64,000 nt of DNA from Euborellia annulipes (taxonomy: Eukaryota; Arthropoda; Insecta; Dermaptera; Anisolabididae), in contig JAKCPI010009382.1 of assembly GCA_023213315.1 (NCBI GenBank), positions 1 through 64,000 on the forward strand, read 5' to 3'. Under the pieces are notes generated by a model. The model saw only the letters and a program-made list of their open reading frames with translations, did no database searches and had not been told where the DNA came from. Each line of letters begins with the position of its first letter. Position 1 is the first letter of the stretch. This document shows positions 1 to 10,000 of the stretch, piece after piece. The position numbers and the translations under genes were made by a program.

Positions 1-207
1 TTGGGATAAATTAATGAACAGTGGTTGATAAATAAATGATAATTTATTATAAAGTTTACAACAACATGAGGTAAGGAAAAATTATTCAAGCAACAATAAT
101 CAATACACAACAAAGGAACCAGGAGGCGGTGAATCAAATTCATTGCCAACCTAAGGTACGTATATATATATAATGAACATTGTCTATCATTATCATTACA
201 TTTAACA
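1..207 (-). repeat. 3' LTR of the copia element (lacks 2 terminal bases at the window edge)
   Basis: Direct repeat of 3380-3588; the only difference I see is T versus C in the AACAAYAATC stretch. It contains a (TA)n run near 160-172. It ends at the TTTAACA just left of the polypurine tract. Confidence 0.92.
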
Positions 208-219
208 CTCTCCCGCAAT
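208..219 (-). other. Polypurine tract
   Basis: On the minus strand, GCGGGAGAG directly precedes the TGTTAAAT start of the 3' LTR. This is the expected position and composition for the plus-strand DNA primer of an LTR element. Confidence 0.6.
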
Positions 220-236
220 GTTCATATATTCTTCAT

Positions 237-3200
237 TTAAACTGGAAACATTCCTATGAGATTCTTCATCTTTTTCATCTTCACCGAAGATAGACCTTTT
301 GTGAATATGTCAGCTTGCTGATTATCCGTCGAAATATATTTTACGCTGACTTTTTCTTCATTTACCAACTTGCGTATATACTTGTCCATGAATCCATCTT
401 TGTAAAACATGCACTGGTCTGCATCACTCTCCCGTAACCAACATTCTTTAAGGCGGGTCTTGAATCTAGTTATTTCCCAACGATTATCAATAACTTTTCT
501 TTTAAACGGTAAGTCAATTAATTTCCAGGTCTTATTCTTTTTTAATGAATCCATCTCTTCATTCATCGCTTTTTTCCAATGTTCTGAATCCTTACATCTC
601 ACCGCTTCTTCATATGTACTCGGCGCTTCTCGGAGTAACATTATTCTTGGTGGACTTGGACTTGAGTCGTCGCGATATCGAATTGGCCTTTGAATGTTTC
701 TTCTATCACGTAAGTTGTGAGGTGGTCCTTCATCTACTTGTTGTTCATTGTTATCATCCTCTTCAACATTGTTATCGCCAGCTTCTTCAACATTGCCATC
801 TCCATTTTCTTCAACAATGTCATTTCCATTTTCTTCATCGTGGTTATTCCCATTTTCTTCAACATTATCATCTTCATTTTCTTCAATGTTATCATCTTCA
901 TTTTCTTCAATATTATCAACTTCATTTTCTTCAATATTAATGTCAATCACCTTTTGAGTCAATTCCTTCTTTGAGTCTTTTAACGGCTTCTGTAATTCTT
1001 TGCTTTTAAATTTTACATCTCGACAGACATATACAGTTTTCTTTTCAGGAAAATAAATCTTATATCCACAATCAGCATATCCAACCATGTAACCCTTCAA
1101 AGATTTAGCATCAAATTTGCCTCGTTTCGGCTTCGGGATCCAGGCAAAGCATTCACTTCCAAATATTTCTAAGTTGTCATATCGACCAGATTTATTCAAA
1201 AATAATTCTATTGGACTTTTTCCTTCAATTTTCGTTGGTCCAGTTCTATTTAGTATATACGTCGCAGCTAAAATTGCCTCTCCCCATAAGGATTTGGGAA
1301 GATGTTTCGCTGACTGGAGCCACGAACGAGCCATATCACAAAGTATTCTATTTTCTCTTTCAGCCACCCCATTCTGCTGGGGAGTGAATGGTGCTGTGAC
1401 TGAATGTTTGAGTCCAATACTAGTCGTATAATCACGTACATCTTTGTTGACGAATTCCTTCCCACCGTCAGTTCGTATTTCTTTAATCTTCACTTCACAT
1501 TGAGTCTTTAGCATTTCGATGAAAGATTTCAATTTTTCTTTGACTTCATCCTTACGGCGTAGCAGGTAAGTAACTCTAAAACTTGAAAAATCATCCTTGA
1601 AAATAAGAAAATATCGATGTCCATCTAAATCTGTTTCTTCCATAGGTCCGCACACATCTGCAAAAATTAATTCACCAGGCTTCGTTGATTTTTCAATCCT
1701 CTCTCCGAAGGTTGTTCGATGATGCTTCCCAAGAACACAGCCTTCACAAAATTCACTATCCATCTTCAAGTTAATTCCGCGTTTCTTCAAGAATTTTTGG
1801 ACATGTCGTTTATTTTGGTGTCCTAATTTCTCATGCCAACTCTGCAGTGAATTAGGTTCGTCAGAAATTACACAAGCTCTCTCTGGACAAATTACTTTAA
1901 TGACTAGACGGTAAAGATCATTTTCATTATGAGATATTGCTACTGCCATTGGTTCGTTATCCTTAAAGAAAGTCCACGTTCTTCCGTTGTTATCAATTTG
2001 TTGGGTAATTCCCTTTTCAGCAATCTTCTTAACCGATAACAAGTTGTGGGCTGCCTCAGGACAATACCATACATCTATGAATTGGCAATCATTCCATTCC
2101 ATTCCATTAAAGATTTTTACAGAAATGGTTCCAACACCAAGTGCTTTAATTTGTACTCCATTTTTGGCGCTTTCCATTTTTCTTGGAGTTATAAATTCCT
2201 TAAATGTGGTATACCAATCTCTCCGATTGGTTATATGATGCGTCGCTCCACTGTCGATATACCATTCGTCGTATTTGGTTTTATTAAAATCTATATTAAT
2301 CAAATTTTCTTTCTTTCTTCTTTCTTCATCGTTCGTTCTTGTATTCGAAATTTCCTGCATATTTTGTAAGGCGGACATCATTATAAAATTCTTCATATTT
2401 TCGTTTTTATTCTCACTAGATTTATTTTTGTTTCTACATTCATTAGATTTATGTCCCTTCCTTTTACATTCGAAGCAGACTAAACCAGTCTTACAATCTT
2501 GAGCAAAATGACCCATTTCACCGCAAGAATAACATCTCTTTCCATTCAAATTTGATTTGTTTGGAAAAATATTAGTCTTCCTTTTTGATAACATCGCCGT
2601 CGCAGTTTTATTATCATTCTCATCACGATTGTCAATTCTTAATTCATAATTTAAACATCTTCTTTGCAGCTTCATCCAGGTCTTCTCGGTTAAAGGTAGG
2701 TCATGCCACGTAACATAAATATAATCATATTCCTTTGGTAAGGTTTGTAACAATCTAGCACAGAGATCACCTTCAGCAATTGGATTCTTAAGAAGTGTTA
2801 ATTTCGTCTGAACCTCATCAAATTTTTCCAAATGGCCTTGCATTCCCTTGGCTGATTCCCACTGGATGTTATGGAACTTGTGCCTCAAAAGATCAACGTT
2901 CTCCTCAGATTGGACATCATAGATTAGGTGCAGCTTGTCCCAAATATCCTTCGCCGTTGTACACTCACCCACTCTAAGAAGAGGTTTCGTGTCGAGCGTT
3001 AGTATAAGCCGCTTCTTTGCCTTCGCATTTAATTGCGTCCATTTTTCATGATTGACCTTTTCTGTAATATTAGGTTTATTAAATTCTCCGCTTACCACTT
3101 CATAAACTCCGTCACATTCCATCAAGGTTTTCAATATGAGTCTCCAAGTTGACCAGTTTTCCTCACCTCTCAACTTCTCAATTTGTTGTTTATCTTCAAT

Positions 3201-3254
3201 CATCATGTAAATTATCACTAATATTATATTCTCTTCAAATGGCTCTAACCTCAA
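237..3254 (-). CDS. Copia Gag-Pol polyprotein with internal RT deletion (1005 aa)
   Basis: The open frame encodes retrotransposon Gag-Pol. The first Met is residue 1, but Met17/18 (near 3203) just before the gag-like region is an equally likely start. Domains in order: UBN2/gag-type region (~60-200); two CCHC zinc knuckles (CYSCGEMGHFAQDC at 241-254 and a second at 260-273); aspartic protease DSGATHH (~334-340); GAG-pre-integrase HHCC (H474, H479, C503, C506); integrase core with D533, D596, E632 (D-62-D-35-E); and an acidic repeat rich in EEN/DDN (~775-840). After the RT start (near EHWKKAMNEEMDSLKK) the frame jumps to a mid-RT segment (ESDADQCMFYKDG) and then to the RNase H tail (NQQADIFTKGL). 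The catalytic YVDD region is absent. Intact copia ORFs are about 1300-1450 aa. The frame stays open across both junctions, so the element could supply Gag and integrase but not RT. Confidence 0.92.
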   Translation of the reverse strand: MRLEPFEENIILVIIYMMIEDKQQIEKLRGEENWSTWRLILKTLMECDGVYEVVSGEFNKPNITEKVNHEKWTQLNAKAKKRLILTLDTKPLLRVGECTTAKDIWDKLHLIYDVQSEENVDLLRHKFHNIQWESAKGMQGHLEKFDEVQTKLTLLKNPIAEGDLCARLLQTLPKEYDYIYVTWHDLPLTEKTWMKLQRRCLNYELRIDNRDENDNKTATAMLSKRKTNIFPNKSNLNGKRCYSCGEMGHFAQDCKTGLVCFECKRKGHKSNECRNKNKSSENKNENMKNFIMMSALQNMQEISNTRTNDEERRKKENLINIDFNKTKYDEWYIDSGATHHITNRRDWYTTFKEFITPRKMESAKNGVQIKALGVGTISVKIFNGMEWNDCQFIDVWYCPEAAHNLLSVKKIAEKGITQQIDNNGRTWTFFKDNEPMAVAISHNENDLYRLVIKVICPERACVISDEPNSLQSWHEKLGHQNKRHVQKFLKKRGINLKMDSEFCEGCVLGKHHRTTFGERIEKSTKPGELIFADVCGPMEETDLDGHRYFLIFKDDFSSFRVTYLLRRKDEVKEKLKSFIEMLKTQCEVKIKEIRTDGGKEFVNKDVRDYTTSIGLKHSVTAPFTPQQNGVAERENRILCDMARSWLQSAKHLPKSLWGEAILAATYILNRTGPTKIEGKSPIELFLNKSGRYDNLEIFGSECFAWIPKPKRGKFDAKSLKGYMVGYADCGYKIYFPEKKTVYVCRDVKFKSKELQKPLKDSKKELTQKVIDINIEENEVDNIEENEDDNIEENEDDNVEENGNNHDEENGNDIVEENGDGNVEEAGDNNVEEDDNNEQQVDEGPPHNLRDRRNIQRPIRYRDDSSPSPPRIMLLREAPSTYEEAVRCKDSEHWKKAMNEEMDSLKKNKTWKLIDLPFKRKVIDNRWEITRFKTRLKECWLRESDADQCMFYKDGFMDKYIRKLVNEEKVSVKYISTDNQQADIFTKGLSSVKMKKMKNLIGMFPV

Positions 3255-3368
3255 CTAACCTCAAAAGGGCCAACTTCCAATAATGAAAAATGCACTTCGA
3301 AAAAATATAATATTTTTATCAACTCACGGTTCACCACGTCCAATTAGCGTCAATAACGGTCAACCACG

Positions 3369-3379
3369 CTCTGCTACCA
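3369..3379 (-). other. Primer binding site, initiator-Met tRNA type
   Basis: Immediately inside the 5' LTR the minus strand reads TGGTAGCAGAG. This is complementary to the CCA-bearing 3' end of animal initiator tRNA-Met over 11 nt, a primer often used by copia elements. Confidence 0.6.
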
Positions 3380-3588
3380 TGTTGGGATAAATTAATGAAC
3401 AGTGGTTGATAAATAAATGATAATTTATTATAAAGTTTACAACAACATGAGGTAAGGAAAAATTATTCAAGCAACAACAATCAATACACAACAAAGGAAC
3501 CAGGAGGCGGTGAATCAAATTCATTGCCAACCTAAGGTACGTATATATATATAATGAACATTGTCTATCATTATCATTACATTTAACA
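3380..3588 (-). repeat. 5' LTR of the copia element
   Basis: 209-bp direct repeat of 1-207 with complete TG...CA termini. It would carry the element promoter. Confidence 0.93.
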
Positions 3589-3675
3589 GATATTTAAATT
3601 CAAATGCCTCGATCATAATCATAGGAATGAGGAAGGTGAAGAAAAAAAAATTCTACCCAATAATTATTATTTCCA

Positions 3676-3722
3676 ATGTCTACGTTTCGGGGACTATACG
3701 TCACCCATTCTCAGGATTCTCT
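3676..3722 (-). ncRNA. Degenerate hammerhead-like motif
   Basis: Minus strand: CTGAGAA, then a GGG...CCC hairpin, then GAAACGTAGAC. The layout is that of a type I hammerhead, but the core has A where CUGANGA needs G8, and the cleavage triplet reads GUA. Probably an inactive remnant of a Penelope-like pseudo-LTR. Confidence 0.3.
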
Positions 3723-3893
3723 TGAAAAAATCGTGCCTCCTGCACTCGTGAGCCAAATCCAACAATGAAATTGAAACTAAAACTTGCATTTTTTTAAAAT
3801 AAATAAATTAAAGAAGCAATAATAATTTTTTTTTTATTAAAAAAATGTATTGAAATTAGGCTACGTCTAGTTAAAAAAAAATTATATTCTTAC

Positions 3894-4063
3894 ATAAATG
3901 TTGGTGGAGTATTCATAAGGGAATTTTCCTTTTCGAAAGCTGCATAATCCATGATAAGAGGACATTGGGGTCGAGCATGTCCAAGGAGATCCGAACGGAT
4001 TATTACTACAGTAATTCCGGCAGGCCCAATATTCTTTTGTGCTCCGGCGAAGATAACAGCATA
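3894..4063 (-). CDS. PSAT1: PSAT exon 6 with PLP lysine
   Basis: Acceptor TTTTAG, donor GTAAGA. Encodes [20 protein letters not shown] and on to [11 protein letters not shown]. The Lys in AQKN is the cofactor-binding lysine. It ends in phase 2, so more coding exons follow outside the window. Confidence 0.93.
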
Positions 4064-7000
4064 CTAAAAATATTTACTCTTTAGAAAAATTGTAAAATAC
4101 TGTATAATATTAAAATTAAAATTAGAAAAACTAAATTTTTTAAATTAAGATGTTAGTGCTTAAGGCAAATTTGCTATCTTATTGACTGGCTAATGACCAG
4201 TCTATTTGAGCATTGTTTGAAAAAATTCCATCCTTTTCAAACAAGGCTCTACCTCTACAGGTGCCGATTTTGGCGAGACAGTCCCGCTTTTTAGAGGACT
4301 ATTCCTCGTCCCGCCGATTTTTATAATGTTCAGCTTTTTAGAAAATATCTGCATTTCTTATTTTAAATATACTGCAAAAATATTTTAGTTATTATTTACT
4401 TATTATTTTAGTTAGGAACGGAAGTTTCGATTTCGACTAAAGTGTTTGGACGAGATTCGTATACTAAAAAAAAAAAAAAAAGACAAATGATTTTTCGGTT
4501 ACGGTTTCGGCCGATTTCATCCCATTTGTCTCAATCACTTTACTCTACCTAGGTAATATATTTTAGTCTTAAATAAGCGAAGAATGAAAAAATTGAATAA
4601 AGTTCAGCTGAGTTCTGCTGATCTAGTCGTGGGTGTGATGATTTCGAATGGTGGGTGGGTTGCTTTTTTCTCTGGCTCGCCAGAAGTGGCTTAGTTTGAA
4701 AAAAAAAAAAAAAAATACCTTGGATATATCAACAGGCCTTGTAAGAATATTGGAAGACATATCACAAACTATTGGTACACCTTTAGTATCTGGAATTTCT
4801 GGAAATTCTATTCCTGAAAAAAAGATAAATTTCTTAATCCTTTGGCGGGAAAGAACAAACCATCCAACTACTCAGTCAGAGCCTCCTGGCTCCTGACTGT
4901 TTTAGAGTAACTCGTAGTTGCACTCGTCATTCAGCGTTAATTATTACAATTTAAAATATAAAAATTGAAAACAATAATAATATTATTTTAAGAAAATAAT
5001 CTCATATAAACTTACCATGGACTGTTTCATTGTCACAATAATAAACATATGATGCATCTGGAGAGAGTTTCCATGTGGATTTATCGGGTAATTCATAGCG
5101 ATCACTTTTTGGCAATACTCTGTTAACATTTACATATTTTGCTGCTTCTTTGGCTGCCTTCTCTGACCAAATACCTAATAAAAAAAATAATAATTTTACA
5201 TCCATCTGATGCAAATTTCAGTGTAAGTCTAAGCCCAGTGAAAAAATCTCACCTGTAACAAAATAATCAGCTTTTGCGCCCTCTTTGGTTATATTAAGTG
5301 GAATTGAGGCAAAACAGGCCGTTGCCCCTCCTTGTAGCAATAAAATTGTGTAGTTCTCTGGAACTTTGCTATCAAGAAAAAATTAATTACAATTTTTTAA
5401 AAATATTTTTTTTTTAGTCTGTTTCGGCATCTTAGGCAGAATAGACATTACTAAATACTTATTATGCTAATAAATATTGGTCCAGGACATGGGCGTACCC
5501 AGCGAGGGGCAGCTGCCCCCCTAGAAGCAACAAAAAAAAGAATTAAATGTTTATAAAGTGATGAAACGAAACAAAATTGGGGCGGATGGCGACGGGGAAT
5601 GATTCTTTTTGTTAGGACTCGAGGGTTTTTAGGCCTTTAATTCGAAGGCTTTACCTCTCTATATAAAAAATAGCTATGCCACAATCTGGACGACCATGAT
5701 CTGCCCCCCCCCCCCCCTGGACGACCATGATCTGACCATGCCCCCCCCTAGATTTGATCCTGGGTACGCCCATGGTCCAGGATTTGCTTATATCATTTGA
5801 ATCATTTAATTTAGTGATGTTCAATATCCGAGTCTCGTATGGGTGACCACGGGGAACAAGGACCGTCATCCATAGGCGTAGCCAGAAATTTTTGATGGGG
5901 GGGTTTAGGATTATTTCTCCCCCCCCACCCCGACTAATAGGGCAGTATAAGGCGTCTAATGAAATATATGACTAGCCCCCTCTGTACCCCCCCTCGGGGT
6001 GGCTCGGGCCCGCCCTTTCTTAATTAAGTTCCGCAATTTTTCAATCAACTCGTATCATGCAGTAAATAATGCAAATCTCTTAATTTTATTTATATGGGCC
6101 TAAAATACCGGGGTGTCCCTCTATGCGTTTCTCTTGATCAGACTCCTATCTCAGACCTCTTTAAGGAAAAATTTTATTATTTTATTATTTGAAATTCCTA
6201 TCGGGATCCCCGTTTATTTACCCGAGGTGCTTTCGTGTACGGAGACACACACCTCAAACCCAACCGGCCTCTGGCCGTAGCCATCTACCGGCACCCCGTG
6301 AAGTTACATCATTTCCTATCTCTAGCTCCTCCTCCTGCTTTCGTCTCTAGCTAGTGAACTAATCCTTATTTCTGGTTCCAACCGGCTCCTTATATCCAAC
6401 CTCTTCTATGCTATGGAGGATGTCCTAGTTTGAGGAGGGACTCCCTCAGCACCGGCGTGTAGCCTACTCCTTTCGAAGAATGCATCACTGAGAGGGAATC
6501 CTCTTAACGTCCCTTCCACAGGACGGGATGTCACAGCAACTCCCTCTCCTCGTAGAGTTGCCTGAGGGCTATTGTGGAAAGATCCTATATTCCAATCCAG
6601 GGCTTGCTTGAGGATTTGTTTACATTAAATAAATATTTTTATTTAATGAAAAATCCCGCATGCCAAGGATTTGAACAGGGATCTTCTTTGCAGAAGCTGA
6701 CACCCTAGCTCACTACACCAGTGAGCCCTCCTTTAAGGAAAAAATAAAAAAATTATTTATATAATAATTTTTATTATTTTTCATTTGCGAGATTTAATCA
6801 ATTTTAAGCGGCTTTAATTTTTTATAAAGCATAACAAAAATCAATTCTTTTCAAGGGGAAAATTTTGAATTTTCTCGAATTTTTTGCGTTTTATTTAATT
6901 TTTTTTTTTTTTTTTAAGCTAGTTAAAATTATTATATTTTACTTTCTCTTACCCTATATATGAAATATATAGAGAGAAAAAGTATTTTGTATTATAGAGC

Positions 7001-10000
7001 TTAAATATCTAGTCATGGCTTGGGTCCAATGGGGGGGGGGGTTTGAACCCCCAAAACCCCCCCGTGGCTACGCCTATGCCGTCATCAATAATTTAATATT
7101 TATCATTATCAATATAAATATATATTTATAAAGATGAAATTTAAATTTTTTTAAATTGCTCTTTCGCAAACACGTTATTTCCATTTTTAAAATAATGCTT
7201 TTAAATGATAATCATCCTAATCTACCCTGATCGCTCTTTAATAATATTTGTCATTCACTTAAAAGCCATTGCTTTTAAGTCTAGACCACTGAGATGGGGA
7301 GCGGATAAGCTGTAGATTAGGGATATGAAATTATAACACCTGAAGAACTTGACTCAAAAAATTATTCAACGCCCTGCGTTTGTTTATACCAAAGATTTCA
7401 ATTTTTTCCTCGAGAAAATCATTTGCCATTTTTTTATTTTTTAGTAAACGAGTCTCATTCCATCTTTTCAAATTTCCAGAAAATTAGGAAAAATAATCGA
7501 TTATTTTTAAGAAAATAATCGGTGAATAATCGATTATTTTGCACAGCCCTACTCATGAATACTGAAACTTCCCTATAAAATAGGCATACATATATCCTGC
7601 TGAGAAATATTTTGCATAATTCCAAGGCGTTCTTGATTGGTGGCGCTTCACGTATCAATAGTGCAAATTTTTATTAGTTGCTATGGTCTCTCACTTAGCG
7701 GTCGGTTTAAATGCCCGGCTTTATTTTTTATTATTCTTTAACTAAATATGTCGTTAATAAAAAGAAATGTCGAGCTGAGCGATACAAATGAATCTACTTA
7801 TAAATATTACGTGGCTGTTATTAAGAATTATAGTAAGGAAGAGGTTTGCAGCCAAATGAAAAGAGCCTCTCTTGTTAAATATTCATGGGCAAAAAAAATA
7901 CATTGTTAATAATCAATTGTATTACATGCTTGAAGACAACTCTATGAAGCCCACGGGGCTTGGAGTAGTTGGTAGCGTGCCTACCTTCTATACCGAACGT
8001 CGAGGGTTCGGACCCCAGCAATCCGATGATTTTATTTAAGGCATTTGGATACCAAATGGCTTAAATAGAAATGCCTGAACCCTCAATAGATATATAAACA
8101 ATCAACGGTTATTGTCAAAGTCTTAAATGGCCTAAGTTGCCGAAAAGACTGTGCGAATGTGTGTGAATGTGAAAAAAGTGAGTGTTAAAAAAAAAAAAAA
8201 AAAAAAAAACTAACAAGGCCTATGACATGTCTGATTAAGACATATGTAGCCTACTCTTGAAAGGCTGAAGAGGGCACAGTAAATTTATGCAGAAACGTCC
8301 TGAATAAAGAGTTTATTTAATAATAGAGGCTCTTTTCATTTGGCTGCAAACCTCTTCCTTACTATAATATAATGAATCTACTTATTAATTAAAATCGTGG
8401 CTTAGTGATTAAATAATTTCTCACTTACAGAAGTTGGCGAAGAGCATCAATAGCATTTTGGTTTATTTTCGAGTAAATTTCTCCTCGATGACTCATTTCC
8501 ATTACACTCATTCCAGAATTATCATAATCCAACAAATTTTGTTGCACTTCAACCATTACCTAAAAAAAGCCTTAAATTAATAAACTTTTCTTTGAAGTTA
8601 TAAAATTCTAATACTAATGATTTTTGTTATTTATCCCCAAAAAGTTACTTTTGTAAGATTTTTTTTTTTAAATTTTCTCATCTAATTTCTAATTTCTTAC
8701 AACGAGGTTTTTTAAACACGTTCAATTAAGCTGAACGCACACTAATTGAGCAAAACGCTTTGTCCAAGAGCAAAACATTTTGCTCAATGCCAACGCACAC
8801 CGATTAGGCAAAATGTTTTGACATTGAACTAAAATATGTTTTGGCATTGAGCGTTTTGCTCAATGACAAAATATTTTGTCCAATGCCAACGCATACCGAT
8901 TGAGCAAAACGCTCAATGGCAAAACATTTTGTTCAATGATGTCTAATCACTGCTCAATTGTGTTTTGCCTCCTTGGCGTTGCCCCATAGAAAAGCAATGA
9001 AAAAACAGTTTTAGGCACGATTAGTTAAAAACGTTTTGTCCAAGAGCGTTTTTGCTCAATTGGTGTGCATTCAGACTTAAAAAAATATTTTGGGTCTGTC
9101 TGAATCTCCCAGCTCAAGTATTTTTTAATTTTAACCAAAACATACACCCTCTGGTCACCTATCTATTTTTTATTATTTATTTTTTTTTTATTAGACTCAG
9201 TCAACTTATTGTTAGACTTTTAACGATACACATTATTTTAGATACGATATATTTTAAGGGGGTCCAGGCACACTTATTTGTATCATCTCTAACTACATTA
9301 CCCCTGAAGTCTCAAACGAAGCTTAGTGTAAAAGTTTTTGAATTAAATTTAAATGATAAAATAACAACTTATCTAGAACTTAGTGAAAGTAATGTGATAT
9401 GCGGTTTTTTCGTAATTAATATCAATATATTTACTATCATTTTCTAATTTAAATTTTTTATACCAAGAATTATTTCAATTTCTTTCATAATAAGTTACTC
9501 ATTACGTAAAATCTGGAAAAAAATAATTTAATCTTTAAAAAGCACGATATTAAATTATGCAATTTCTTATCATTGATAAAATACTCAAATTACGAATTCA
9601 TATTGATTTTTAATTACATCATATATTTAGTGAAACTTAAAAATACTTCATTCTTTCAATGAATAACTTATTCAACGATTAACTCATATGAATATAAATG
9701 AACAAATAGCTAATAAAAAAGTATTTTTCCCATAACGCTTTATCTACTACTATTTTTCAAGAGGTAAATAGAAAAATAAAATTGTTTTTGAGAACTATTC
9801 ATTTGAATCAGTGGTGAGGTAGTGGTAAATTTAATTGTGAGGGAGAGCAGTGGCGTCATTTAAGAGGGGGCTTGATTTTTTACAATTTTATCTTATTCTA
9901 ATTCAGTGGTTTCCAAACTTTATGTTATCACGCCTCCCTTAAAAATATTTAATCGTATAACGCCTCCCCCTCCCTTTTTTTTATAAATAATACAAATACA

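Larger units (their letters stand above)
1..3588 (-). mobile_element. Ty1/copia LTR retrotransposon, RT-deleted, inserted in PSAT intron
   Basis: Two ~208-bp direct repeats (1-207 and 3380-3588) bound one long minus-strand reading frame with copia domain order: gag, zinc knuckles, protease, integrase, RT/RNase H remnant. The right repeat is the 5' LTR. On the minus strand the LTR begins TGTTAAAT and ends CCCAACA, giving the usual TG...CA ends. The first two bases of the left repeat lie outside the window. The LTRs differ at one position that I can see, so the insertion is recent. It lies downstream of PSAT exon 6, in the same orientation as the gene, so its LTR polyadenylation signals could affect the host transcript (inference). 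A target duplication cannot be checked because the left flank is missing. Confidence 0.93.

Noticed and set aside
545..940. Plus-strand ORFs opposite the copia element (His/Leu/Phe-rich)
   Set aside because: They are antisense shadows of the acidic repeat in the copia Gag-Pol frame.
7500..7551. Possible second copy of the 147-bp hAT MITE
   Set aside because: Only the right end (CAGCCCTA with ATAATCGATTATT) is clear; no matching left end or 8-bp duplication was found.
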